Positions 54,520 to 62,627 of a stretch of DNA of 64,000 bases are shown in pieces. The first letter of the stretch is position 1. Each line of letters starts with the position of its first letter. The stretch comes from Phaeobacter inhibens DSM 16374 (GTDB taxonomy: Bacteria; Pseudomonadota; Alphaproteobacteria; Rhodobacterales; Rhodobacteraceae). Below the pieces are notes generated by a model. It was not told the DNA's origin and ran no database searches. It was given only the letters and a program-made list of their open reading frames with translations. The stretch lies in assembly GCF_000473105.1 (NCBI RefSeq), contig NZ_KI421498.1, positions 372,001-436,000 on the forward strand. The letters are read 5' to 3'. Both the position numbers and the translations under genes were made by a program.

Positions 54520-54942
54520 TCACTTTTGATCAAAGGCCCGGGCTATGCTGCCGGGCAGTTCGGAGGCCAGCTCACGTGCGACGGCCTCATAGACCCTCTC
54601 ACCACTCGCCAACAATGCCTGGCCGGCTTCGGTCAGGATGATGTGCTGTGCGCGGGCATCATAGCGGCAGGGGAAGCGGGCAACCAAGCCTCTGTCTTCC
54701 AGCTTTAGGACCATCGCACTGGCGGATGATTTCCTCACCCCCAGATCATTCACAACATCCTGAAGGTGTTGGCCGTGGTTGTCTTTGTCGGTGGTATTGT
54801 CTTCCTGATCTCGGATGGCGCGCAGATACTCAAACTCGTTGTGACTTAATCTGAGCTCTGCGCTGAGTTCAGCCCATGAGCGCTGGCAGCGCCGATGCGC
54901 CAACTGGAGGAATTGTTCGAGGGTCACCTTGACATCCATCAT
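54520..54942 (-). CDS. MarR-family transcriptional regulator
   Basis: This encodes 140 residues. The winged-helix core is LSHNEFEYLRAIRDQ...HGQHLQDVVNDLGVRKSSASAMVLKLEDRGLVARFPCRYDARAQHIILTEAGQALL. It has a ten-residue insertion rich in Asp (QEDNTTDKDNHGQ) between helices 2 and 3. It probably represses itself, the downstream DUF1360 gene and perhaps the divergent GNAT-methyltransferase gene through two near-identical 20-bp sites. A second ATG 3 bases in (54939) is equally possible as start. Confidence 0.88.
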   Translation of the reverse strand: MMDVKVTLEQFLQLAHRRCQRSWAELSAELRLSHNEFEYLRAIRDQEDNTTDKDNHGQHLQDVVNDLGVRKSSASAMVLKLEDRGLVARFPCRYDARAQHIILTEAGQALLASGERVYEAVARELASELPGSIARAFDQK

Positions 54943-54962
54943 TTAGTACGTCTTCCTAACTA
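54943..54962. promoter_or_regulatory. MarR-type operator at the marR start
   Basis: TTAGTACGTCTTCCTAACTA lies directly before the MarR ATG and 63 bp before the divergent GNAT-methyltransferase start. It matches the site at 54471-54490 at 18 of 20 positions. Confidence 0.65.
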
Positions 54963-55025
54963 ACGTATAATTCCACCGTGTCAAGTCCACGTGTGGGGAA
55001 CATCACCGAAGTTGGAGGGCGCCCG

Positions 55026-56063
55026 ATGGTCCGTGAAATGAAGTTTGAAACCGACAGGCTTTGCATTGAATCCTGGGATGCGACCCTTGGCTCTGAGCAA
55101 GAAAAGCAGGCATTTGCAGCGGAACTGGCAGCCATTTTGACACCTCCTGTCCTGAAGAGCCTGCCGGAACCCATGCAGCTCGCTGATGGCGAGGCCGCTA
55201 TTTCGGACTGGATTGCTGCCAGACATGCAGAGAGCCATGTGCTTGCGATCCGCGATGGCAATGCGAGCCTCATTGGCCTCCTCATCTTGGCACCCTCCGG
55301 TGACGCGGAATATCCGCCGACGGTTCATATCGGATATCTCTTTTCCGAAATTACGTGGGGCAAGGGCTTCGCATCAGAATTGATCGGCGGATTGGTCGCC
55401 TGGTATCAGGATCTGGGGGAGGGGACCCAGCTGTTGGCTGGTGTTGCACATGGGAATGTTGCATCCGCAAAAGCACTGCAAAAGAATGGTATTAAACAGG
55501 TCCCCGACCATTCCGACCCCGACACCGCGATGTTTCGCAAAGACACTCAGTTCAATTTTGATCGACTTTACAGTTCCACAGCGCATGCGCTCGGCGCTCC
55601 GTCGTCGGAGATTGTGGAGTTTTTCAGCACGCTGGCGGGCAATAGTCTGCGCGTTCTTGATATTGGCTGCGGTCAGGGGCGTGACGCTCTTTTTATTGCG
55701 AGATTGGGCCACTCTGTCGTTGGTGTTGATATCGCACCAAGTGGGATCAAAGATCTGGTCGCGGCGGGCAACCGTGAAAACCTCAACGTCGACGGGATCG
55801 TTGCAGATATCACAAATTTCCAGCCGGTCGGGCAGTTTGACGTTCTATTGATAGATCGCACCTTGCACCTTCTGTCTGCCGACAACAGGGTTGCGGTTCT
55901 TAGGCGCCTGATAGGCCATGTTGCCCCGCAGGGCTGGGTGATTATCAGCGATGAGCCTGAAAACATGGCCGCTTTCAAAGAGGTCTTTGATGCGGAGGAG
56001 GCTCTCTGGAAACCCCATATGGAGACGGCCGAGCATCTCATGCTTCAGCATGACGCTGGATGA
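55026..56063 (+). CDS. fused GNAT acetyltransferase and SAM-dependent methyltransferase
   Basis: This encodes 345 residues in two domains. Residues 1-172 form a GNAT domain (HVLAIRDGNASLIGLLIL; HIGYLFSEITWGKGFASELIGGLVAW, the acetyl-CoA loop, then NVASAKALQKNGI). Residues 195-345 form a class I methyltransferase of the TehB/UbiE kind with LDIGCGQGRD (211-220) and HSVVGVDIAPSGI. The two are in one continuous frame, so this is a real fusion. The ATG at 55026 has GGAGGG 6 bases upstream. The substrate is unknown; divergence from a MarR regulator suggests a detoxification role. Confidence 0.82.
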   Translation: MVREMKFETDRLCIESWDATLGSEQEKQAFAAELAAILTPPVLKSLPEPMQLADGEAAISDWIAARHAESHVLAIRDGNASLIGLLILAPSGDAEYPPTVHIGYLFSEITWGKGFASELIGGLVAWYQDLGEGTQLLAGVAHGNVASAKALQKNGIKQVPDHSDPDTAMFRKDTQFNFDRLYSSTAHALGAPSSEIVEFFSTLAGNSLRVLDIGCGQGRDALFIARLGHSVVGVDIAPSGIKDLVAAGNRENLNVDGIVADITNFQPVGQFDVLLIDRTLHLLSADNRVAVLRRLIGHVAPQGWVIISDEPENMAAFKEVFDAEEALWKPHMETAEHLMLQHDAG

Positions 56064-56253
56064 TTGGGGCATTGGATCTTAGAGCGGCTGTTTGAAGTCC
56101 CGCAGTGAATGACGATTCCGCCCTGCGCCGTCGATGATCGAATTGACGCCCCCCGTGCATCGGATTGCAAGGATGGGCGTCATTGGAGCCACTGGTGCCC
56201 TGTGCGTGCGGTTTCAGGGGTCAATACGTCAGAGAGGCAAAGCGGGCGCTATC

Positions 56254-56526
56254 TTACATGCGGGTGATATCCTCATAGTCGCCCATCCGCAGATAGGTAT
56301 ATTCGCGGTAGAGTTTGATGGTAGGACGCAGCCCGAAGAGGATGGATCCGATCAGAAACAGCCAGGTGCCGACATCGGTCGTCGTTTCCTGAAAAAACAG
56401 CACACTGCCCACCACGAACAGCACTGCAGCCGAGACATCGACAATGGTGTAGGCAATTTCGCAATAGGCGTAGATCTTCTTGTGTTGATCGCTGCGGTTG
56501 CGATTGTCGGGGTGGAACAGGGGCAT
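56254..56526 (-). CDS. YrhK-domain membrane protein
   Basis: This encodes 90 residues. After a polar N-terminus the YrhK-like domain reads YAYCEIAYTIVDVSAAVLFVVGSVLFF...GTWLFLIGSILFGLRPTIKLYREYTYLR, with two membrane helices. The function is unknown. The ATG at 56526 is preceded by AAGGAGAA. It stands alone. Confidence 0.75.
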   Translation of the reverse strand: MPLFHPDNRNRSDQHKKIYAYCEIAYTIVDVSAAVLFVVGSVLFFQETTTDVGTWLFLIGSILFGLRPTIKLYREYTYLRMGDYEDITRM

Positions 56527-56626
56527 GCGGTTCTCCTTGGGGTGTTCTCTGTGCTGGTGTCATCAAACGCCTGAATGGCGATCTGGTTCAACGCCTGTCT
56601 GCACGGGGATCCTCTGGCCACAAAAA

Positions 56627-56654
56627 AAAGGGCAACCCATCTGGGCTGCCCTTT
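56627..56654. terminator. rho-independent terminator
   Basis: The stem AAAGGGCA/TGCCCTTT, with a long A-run on the left and T-rich right side, lies between the leucine dehydrogenase gene and the YrhK-like gene. It can end the leftward dehydrogenase transcript. Confidence 0.75.
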
Positions 56655-56772
56655 CTCTGCTTGGTGTTATTCCCCCGAATATACCGGGGTCTTCCGTCTG
56701 GCGCCCGCTCTTTGGTGGCGGGGTTGAACGACAGCCCCGCAGCAGTGGGGCGTCGATTGGCGTCACCGTGGC

Positions 56773-57828
56773 CTAGGCGGCCTTTGGCGTCATCTTCGCC
56801 TGCACCGTGGCGATGGCGACCGCGTCGGGGCTGACATCATCCGCGGCAGCCTGAGCCAGGATTGCTGCCATAGTCACCTCAAGCGCCTCCAGCCGGTCCG
56901 CGACAAAGCTGTTGCGGTTGCCGATTTTCTGGATTTCTGTCGCCACATTGATGATGCCGCCACCATTGGCCACGAAATCGGGGGCGTAGAGAATGCCGCG
57001 CTGGTGCAGGGCGATCGCGTCCTCGGAGGAGGCCAGCTGGTTGTTGGCGCCACCGGCCACCAGAGCCACCTTCAGCTGCGGGATGGTGTCGCTGTTGAGG
57101 ATGCCGCCAATGGCGCAGGGGGCAAAGATATCCGCCTCAACCGCATAGATCTCATCCGGGGCGACGGCTGTGGCGCCGAAGGCCTCTACCGCGCGGGTGA
57201 CCTGCGCCGTGTTCACATCAGTGACGATCAGCTTGGCACCGGCCTTGTTGAGGAAGTCGCAGAGGTACCAGCCCACGTGACCCAGCCCCTGAACGGAAAC
57301 AACCCGATCGGTGAGGTCGATCTGACCGGTCTTATGTTCCCACGCCGTGCGGATCGCGTTGAAGATGCCGCGCGCGGTGATGGGGGAGGGGTCGCCGGAG
57401 GCGTATTCACCATCGGCCAGCCCGGCGACGGAGGTGGTTTCCTCGGCCAGGATCGCCATATCCTCAGGGCTCATGCCCATATCTTCGGCTGTGATGTAGC
57501 GGCCATCCAGACTGTCGATTGCGCGGGCAAAGGCGCGCAGCAGCTCAGGGGTTTTCTGGGTCGCAGGGTCGCCGATGATCACCGCTTTGCCACCGCCGAG
57601 CGCGAGGCCCGCAGCCGCGTTCTTATAGGTCATGCCTTCGCTCAGACGCTTGACATCGGTCAGGGCCTCTTCGGCGCTGGCGTAGGGGCGCATCCGCAAC
57701 CCGCCAGCCGCCGGGCCAAGCAACGTGGAATGCACGGCAATAAAACCAGTGAGGCCAACCGAGGCATCCTCGACCCGGTAGATTTCTTCATGTGTCGATG
57801 TGGCGACGGGGGTGATTGTGGCTGTCAT
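56773..57828 (-). CDS. ldh: leucine/valine dehydrogenase (Glu/Leu/Phe/Val dehydrogenase family)
   Basis: This encodes 351 residues. The N-terminal catalytic domain contains AAGGLRMRPYASAEEALTDVKRLSEGMTYKNAAAGLALGGGKAVI with the two catalytic lysines (YKNA and GGKA). The NAD domain has VSVQGLGHVGWYLCDFLNKAGAKLIVTDVN, and DIFAPCAIGGILN follows. Length and sequence fit leucine dehydrogenases that deaminate branched-chain amino acids; valine or phenylalanine activity cannot be excluded. It is divergent from an Lrp-type regulator. Confidence 0.9.
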   Translation of the reverse strand: MTATITPVATSTHEEIYRVEDASVGLTGFIAVHSTLLGPAAGGLRMRPYASAEEALTDVKRLSEGMTYKNAAAGLALGGGKAVIIGDPATQKTPELLRAFARAIDSLDGRYITAEDMGMSPEDMAILAEETTSVAGLADGEYASGDPSPITARGIFNAIRTAWEHKTGQIDLTDRVVSVQGLGHVGWYLCDFLNKAGAKLIVTDVNTAQVTRAVEAFGATAVAPDEIYAVEADIFAPCAIGGILNSDTIPQLKVALVAGGANNQLASSEDAIALHQRGILYAPDFVANGGGIINVATEIQKIGNRNSFVADRLEALEVTMAAILAQAAADDVSPDAVAIATVQAKMTPKAA

Positions 57829-57913
57829 TTTTGGATTGCTCCTCCATTTCGCCAGAGAATACCGTCAGGGAACCGCGAATTTCCTCCAAAATGGCGCGCC
57901 CCAATTGTCAATT

Positions 57914-57930
57914 TTAGAGCTAATCGCTAA
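57914..57930. promoter_or_regulatory. inverted repeat between ldh and lrp-like gene
   Basis: TTAG-N9-CTAA (TTAGAGCTAATCGCTAA) is AT-rich and partly palindromic, 28 bp before the GTG start of the Lrp-type gene and 86 bp before ldh. It is a plausible Lrp-family binding site. Confidence 0.4.
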
Positions 57931-57957
57931 TATGTGGCGATAAACGAGGGAAAAGAC

Positions 57958-58413
57958 GTGGATACCATTGACCGCAAGATATTGGCCGCGCTTCAGGAGA
58001 ACGGGCGGATGAAAATTGCCGAGCTGGCGGAGAAGGTCGGCCTGTCCGCGACGCCCTGCGCCCGGCGGGTCGCCAATCTGGAAGAGAGCGGGGTGATTTC
58101 GGGCTATTCGGCGCGGGTGGACCAGACCGAAGTGGGGTTGCCGGTCACCATCTTTGTCGCGGTGGAGCTGGAGCGACAGTCCACCGAGGGGCTGCAGGCC
58201 TTTGAGGCGGCGGTGCGGCGCTTTGATCAGGTGATGGAATGCTATCTGATGACCGGGAGCCGTGATATTCTGCTGCGCGTCGTCGCGCAGGATCTGACCG
58301 ATTTCGACCAGTTTCTGGAGCATCGCCTGATGCGCGTCCCCGGCATTCGCAACACCCGCTCCAGCTTTACCCTGCGCACGATGATCTGTCGCAATGTGCT
58401 GCCGCTGGACTAG
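57958..58413 (+). CDS. Lrp/AsnC-family regulator divergent from ldh
   Basis: This encodes 151 residues from a GTG at 57958, chosen because GAGGGA lies 7 bases upstream; a GTG at 57934 is in frame. The HTH reads DTIDRKILAALQENGRMKIAELAEKVGLSATPCARRVANLEESGVISGY, and the RAM domain follows with ECYLMTGSRDILLRVVAQDLTDFDQFLEH. It probably senses branched-chain amino acids and controls ldh. Confidence 0.92.
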   Translation: MDTIDRKILAALQENGRMKIAELAEKVGLSATPCARRVANLEESGVISGYSARVDQTEVGLPVTIFVAVELERQSTEGLQAFEAAVRRFDQVMECYLMTGSRDILLRVVAQDLTDFDQFLEHRLMRVPGIRNTRSSFTLRTMICRNVLPLD

Positions 58414-58546
58414 TGGTTGGCAGGCAGGGCTGTTGGTCCGGCAGTGTCGGGCGACCTCGCGGGTCGGGCAAAAATGACGGGGCAGTTGGTTTTTTCGATC
58501 CGGCCCTCTTGCAGTGGCGCGCATCGGGCGGTATGACCGCCGCCAA

Positions 58547-58621
58547 GGGTGATTAGCTCAGTGGTAGAGCGCTTCGTTCACATCGAAGATGTCAGGAGTT
58601 CAAATCTCTTATCACCCACCA
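58547..58621 (+). tRNA. tRNA-Val (anticodon CAC)
   Basis: The cloverleaf is complete: acceptor stem GGGTGAT/ATCACCC, D-arm GCTC...GAGC, anticodon stem CTTCG/CGAAG around TTCACAT (anticodon CAC), T-arm with TTCAAAT, and an encoded CCA (58619-58621). Confidence 0.95.
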
Positions 58622-58754
58622 TTCTCTTTCGATTTGATGGTTTTCTACGCTTTCCGATGGCGCGTCGTCTTGCTGCGCGCGCTCTTCCCTGCCCCAGAAA
58701 ACCTGTCTAGATGTTGCGGCAACGCCTAGGGGCGAAGCAGCAATGAGGGCAGGC

Positions 58755-59324
58755 ATGGCATATCCGAAAATCTGGTTTCTGCGGCATGGGCAGACGGAGT
58801 GGAACGCCGAAGGGCGGATCCAGGGGCAGCTGGAATCAAAGCTCAGCCCCTTGGGGATTGAACACGCCCAGCAGCAGGCGGGCCTGATGGCGCCGATCCT
58901 GGCGCAGGGGCCTGCCTGCTACGTCTCGCCGTTGGGGCGGGCGCAGCAGACCGCGCGGATTGCGCTTGGCGATCAGCCCTTCATCACCGATGCGCGGCTG
59001 GCCGAGGCGCAGGCCGGCGTGTTTCAGGGGCTGACACGACAAGAGGTCGCGGCTGAGTACCCGGAGATCTATGCCGCCAATCCGCTGAACCTTGACTTGT
59101 TCTGCGCCGCGCCACAGGGCGAGGGGTTCGACGCGTTTCAGGCCCGGATCACGGATTTCCTGACCGGGCTGAGTGAGCCGACTGTTGTGGTGGCGCATGG
59201 GCTGTGGGGGCAGGTTCTGCGCGGGGTGATCTGCGGCTTGTCACGAGCGGAAATGGCGGCGCTGCCGAATGAGCAGGGCTGTATCTATCAGCTGTATAAC
59301 GGCAGCGAGCAGGTGCTGCGCTAA
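58755..59324 (+). CDS. histidine phosphatase family protein
   Basis: This encodes 189 residues. The phosphohistidine motif FLRHGQTEWN is at 8-17, with a basic pocket in YVSPLGRAQQTARIAL, an acid in DARLAEAQAGVFQGLT, and the second His in VVVAHGLWGQVLRGVI. It belongs to the phosphoglycerate-mutase-like phosphatases; the substrate is unknown. The ATG at 58755 has GAGGG 7 bases upstream; an ATG at 58743 is in frame. It lies between two tRNA-Val genes. Confidence 0.88.
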   Translation: MAYPKIWFLRHGQTEWNAEGRIQGQLESKLSPLGIEHAQQQAGLMAPILAQGPACYVSPLGRAQQTARIALGDQPFITDARLAEAQAGVFQGLTRQEVAAEYPEIYAANPLNLDLFCAAPQGEGFDAFQARITDFLTGLSEPTVVVAHGLWGQVLRGVICGLSRAEMAALPNEQGCIYQLYNGSEQVLR

Positions 59325-59400
59325 GGCGATGACTTTTTCGCAGATTTCTGCGATTTACCTCTTGCGTCCAGCGCGCGGATTCTCTAAATCCCCGCTCACC

Positions 59401-59476
<76 letters not shown>

Positions 59477-59715
59477 TATACCCCCTTGAATTCCTGAAGA
59501 TTTTGCTCTGCCAACGCCTGATGCCTGCGATTTGGTTGTGGCCTGCGGTCGATCGCTGACGTCCTTAAATCATTCTTTTTTGATCATTGAACGGCGGGGC
59601 GGCGGCTGAATTTGCGGTTACGCCATCTCGCGCTAGGCTGTTGGTTCTCCCCTGATGATTTTGTCAGCTGACGTCGGGAGAATTTGTATCAAGTCTATGA
59701 TTTGGAGTTTCTGTG

Positions 59716-60087
59716 ATGACGTATAAGGCGATCCTTTCAATTGTTGTGTCTGTTCTGCTGGCTGTGCCGGTCGCAGGCGAGGCGGGGTCCTTCAAACATG
59801 TGAAAACCGAGGCTGATTTCCTCGCTCTGGTTCGCGGCAAGACGCTGAGCGCTGATTGGGGGAGCATGCAGATCCTGCCCAATGGTAAGATCAAGGGAAA
59901 GACACAGCAGGGCAAGATGGTTGGCGCATGGCAGTGGAATGGCGCCCTGTGGTGCCGCAATGTGCGGATCGGTAAGCAGCCGGAGCGGGGTACGGATTGT
60001 CAGAAAATCGGCGTCTCTGGAAACCAGCTGCAGTTTATCCGTGAGCAGGGCCGGGGGACGGCCGGTGTCATGGTGATCTCCAACTGA
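59716..60087 (+). CDS. small secreted protein, unknown function
   Basis: This encodes 123 residues: a signal peptide (about 1-24, SIVVSVLLAVPVAGEAGS) and a compact mature part with FLALVRGKTLSADWGSMQILPNGKIKG, GAWQWNGALWCRNVRIG and ERGTDCQKIGVSGNQLQFI, with two cysteines likely to pair. Similar small periplasmic proteins occur across Roseobacter genomes, sometimes misnamed dihydrodipicolinate reductase; I do not assign a function. The ATG at 59716 has GGAG 8 bases upstream. Confidence 0.7.
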   Translation: MTYKAILSIVVSVLLAVPVAGEAGSFKHVKTEADFLALVRGKTLSADWGSMQILPNGKIKGKTQQGKMVGAWQWNGALWCRNVRIGKQPERGTDCQKIGVSGNQLQFIREQGRGTAGVMVISN

Positions 60088-60418
60088 TCAGGAATGACCG
60101 GTGGCGCGGCTCTGGTGTGGCGTGCCACCGGGGCTGTCTGTGGCACCTTGCGGCTGGATGGCGCTGTTGTTGTCGCCGGTTGGGTCCGTGATCCGCGTGG
60201 CCTGAGGCCGACTGTGATTTTCTGGATGGATTATCCCTGGTCTCCGGCGGGGCGCGAGATGGGAATTTCGGAAAAACAATGAGTTAGTCGGCTTGTTGGC
60301 GGTGGTTTTGTTTTTTTTCACGGAAACCGGAGAAAATGCCAAAACACCGCTTGACGATCCCTCGGTGCTGCGAATATTACAGCCCAACATTCAGCGGCGA
60401 CGTTGGATGGAACAGCAA
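60088..60418 (+). other. intergenic region before the tRNA-Asp cluster
   Basis: No gene is supported. It holds a stem CCGGTGGC/GCCACCGG (60098-60131) without a T-run, a T-rich tract (60304-60318), and a promoter-like TTGACG-N16-AATATT pair (60351-60378) about 40 bp before the first tRNA-Asp, probably driving the tRNA cluster. Confidence 0.55.
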
Positions 60419-60495
60419 GCGGTTGTAGCTCAGTTGGTTAGAGTACCGGCCTGTCACGCCGGGGGTCGCGGGTTCGAGCCCCGTCAACCGCGCCA
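60419..60495 (+). tRNA. tRNA-Asp (anticodon GTC), copy 1
   Basis: Acceptor stem GCGGTTG/CAACCGC, anticodon stem CCGGC/GCCGG around CTGTCAC (anticodon GTC), T-loop TTCGAGC, discriminator G and encoded CCA are all present. It is identical to copies 2 and 3. Confidence 0.97.
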
Positions 60496-60545
60496 CTGCT
60501 GTCCGCCCCGGATCTGGGTTAAGGGATCCAAATGAAAGTAAATGC

Positions 60546-60622
60546 GCGGTTGTAGCTCAGTTGGTTAGAGTACCGGCCTGTCACGCCGGGGGTCGCGGGT
60601 TCGAGCCCCGTCAACCGCGCCA
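60546..60622 (+). tRNA. tRNA-Asp (anticodon GTC), copy 2
   Basis: The 77 bases are identical to copy 1, starting 50 bp after its end. The spacer sequences differ between copies. Confidence 0.97.
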
Positions 60623-60709
60623 CTTTCAAATCTGCCCTGATGATCAGGGTCCGCCCCGGAGGGGAACATATGTCAGGCGCCTGCGTCTGATCTGCCGAAA
60701 GGCCCATGC

Positions 60710-60786
60710 GCGGTTGTAGCTCAGTTGGTTAGAGTACCGGCCTGTCACGCCGGGGGTCGCGGGTTCGAGCCCCGTCAACCGCGCCA
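60710..60786 (+). tRNA. tRNA-Asp (anticodon GTC), copy 3
   Basis: The 77 bases are identical to copies 1 and 2, starting 87 bp after copy 2. It is followed by a terminator at 60816. Confidence 0.97.
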
Positions 60787-60815
60787 CTTTCTTCCCTAAA
60801 TTTGTGGATGAACGC

Positions 60816-60838
60816 ACCCTTCTTCGGAAGGGTTTTTG
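60816..60838 (+). terminator. rho-independent terminator of the tRNA-Asp cluster
   Basis: The stem ACCCTTC/GAAGGGT with a stable TTCG tetraloop is followed by TTTT, 30 bp after the last tRNA. Confidence 0.88.
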
Positions 60839-60921
60839 CGTTTGTGGTGATGTTCTGTTGTGCTTTTGATCTGCCTGAGGGGCGGGTCAGTGGTGCGCGC
60901 CGGGGCGCACCACTGGTGATC

Positions 60922-62313
60922 TTATGCCTTGGTCAGCGCGTCCAGCACGCGGGCCCAGGAGCGGATGCCTTTGTGGAAGCTTTCCAGATCGTATTTCTCA
61001 TTGGGGGAGTGGATCGCGTCATCTTCATTGGCAAAGCCGATCAGCATCGCATCCATGCCCAGAATCGATTTGAAGAAGCCTGCAATGGGGATCGAGCCGC
61101 CCATACCGCAGAACACCGCTTCGCGGTTCCATTCATCCGACAACGCACCACGGGCGGCCTCGAACTCGGGGCGGGAGATGTTCATCACCGAGGCGCGCGA
61201 GCCCTCCAGATCATTGTCCCATTTTACCTGGGTGTCGGGCTTCAGCCGGTCCTCGACATGTTTGCGGATCTTCAGGCGCAGCGCATCCGGGTCCATGTCC
61301 CCGACCAGGCGGCAGGTGATCTTGCAATGGGCCTCAGACGGGATCACGGTTTTGGAGCCAGCACCATTATAGCCACCCCAGAGGCCGTTCACCTCCAGCG
61401 TCGGCCGCGCCCACTGCTGTTCCAGCACCGAGCGGTCCTTTTCGCCGTGGGATTGGGTGTAGCCTGCGTTCGCGAGATAGTCCTGCTCTTCAAAACCGCA
61501 GCCCTCCCACTGGCGCAGCTGGTCCTCTGGCACCTCATGCACGCCGTCATAGAAGCCCTCAACCGCGACCTTGCCGGTGTCTTCGTCATAGAAAGACGCG
61601 ACAATGCGGCTGAGTTCGCGCAGCGGGTTCAGGCCGGGGCCGCCGTAGTGGCCGGAGTGCAGGTCGATCCGCGGGCCGATCAGGGTGAATTCGTCCTTCA
61701 GCATGCCGCGTAGCTGCGAGGAGATCGAGGGGACGCCACGAGAGACCATGGAAGTGTCGCAGATCAGAGCAAGATCCGCCTTCAGCTCAGCGGCGTGCTG
61801 TTCCATGAAGGGGACGAGGGAGGGGGAGCCGCTTTCTTCTTCGCCCTCAAAGAAGAAGGTGATGCGGCAGGGCAGAGTGCCATTGACCGCCTGCCAGGCG
61901 CGGCAGGCCTCGACAAAGGTCATCAGCTGGCCTTTGTCATCGGACGCTCCACGGCCGCGAATGACGGTGCCACGCGCGGTCTCTTCCAGCTGCGGCTCAA
62001 ACGGCGGGGTGTTCCACAGGTCCAGCGGATCCACCGGTTGCACGTCGTAGTGACCATAAAACAGCACATGCGGCAGGTCTGCGTCCTGCGGGCCGACGTG
62101 GCCCACCACCATCGGATGGCCGGGGGTGATGCGTTTTTCCGCGTCAATCCCGATCGAGCGCAGGTCGGCCACCAGCCAATCGGCGGCTTTGTCGCAATCG
62201 GCCTTATATGCGGGATCGGTGGAAATCGATTGGATGCGCAGCAAGTCCATCAGCCGTTTGGTGGCAGCATCAAGATCGGTGTCAATCCGGTCCAGGACGT
62301 CGTTCAGAGACAT
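60922..62313 (-). CDS. M20-family metallopeptidase (dipeptidase)
   Basis: This encodes 463 residues. Metal-ligand motifs are FYGHYDVQPVD, GASDDKGQLMTFV, FFEGEEESGSPSL with the catalytic Glu, and a late CGMGGSIPI containing the region before the last ligand. The M20 dimerisation domain lies in between. It resembles bacterial dipeptidases and succinyl-diaminopimelate-desuccinylase relatives that work on dipeptides. The ATG at 62313 gives MSLNDVLDRIDTDLD; an in-frame start at 62529 would cover the hemA control region. Confidence 0.9.
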   Translation of the reverse strand: MSLNDVLDRIDTDLDAATKRLMDLLRIQSISTDPAYKADCDKAADWLVADLRSIGIDAEKRITPGHPMVVGHVGPQDADLPHVLFYGHYDVQPVDPLDLWNTPPFEPQLEETARGTVIRGRGASDDKGQLMTFVEACRAWQAVNGTLPCRITFFFEGEEESGSPSLVPFMEQHAAELKADLALICDTSMVSRGVPSISSQLRGMLKDEFTLIGPRIDLHSGHYGGPGLNPLRELSRIVASFYDEDTGKVAVEGFYDGVHEVPEDQLRQWEGCGFEEQDYLANAGYTQSHGEKDRSVLEQQWARPTLEVNGLWGGYNGAGSKTVIPSEAHCKITCRLVGDMDPDALRLKIRKHVEDRLKPDTQVKWDNDLEGSRASVMNISRPEFEAARGALSDEWNREAVFCGMGGSIPIAGFFKSILGMDAMLIGFANEDDAIHSPNEKYDLESFHKGIRSWARVLDALTKA

Positions 62314-62478
62314 ATTCAGGGGGCTCCTGCAGTTGTTGATTGGCTTTGGCCGGACCCTAGCAGCGCCTGTGGGCAGGGGCCAGAGCGGCGCAAAAATGAT
62401 CCGGAGGGGCGGGGATGCGTCGGATTGTAGCGTCAAACAGGCGTTACAATTCTTGCTGCCCGGGGCGCAAAGGTCTAT

Positions 62479-62492
62479 TTGACCTGCATCAA
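62479..62492. promoter_or_regulatory. candidate FnrL/Fnr box upstream of hemA
   Basis: TTGACCTGCATCAA matches the FNR consensus TTGAT-N4-ATCAA with one change (T to C in the first half). It lies about 136 bp before the hemA start in the gap to the divergent peptidase gene. FnrL control of hemA is known in Rhodobacter sphaeroides. Confidence 0.65.
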
Positions 62493-62627
62493 GGCTGTGT
62501 CCGCTCCCTCGGCGTATTTGATTGATCAAACGGAGGGTTCGGGTTATCTATTCGGTAACGTGAATATATCAGCCTGACCACAGCTTGCACCAGATCCGTT
62601 GGTGCCAACTATGCCATGGAGATGCCG

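Noticed and set aside
60088-60390. Small open frames on both strands before the tRNA-Asp cluster
   Set aside because: There are no ribosome sites, domains or signal peptides, and they overlap hairpins and a likely tRNA promoter.
62518-62529. TTGATTGATCAA as an FNR site
   Set aside because: The half sites are separated by two bases instead of four; the nearby TTGACCTGCATCAA fits much better.
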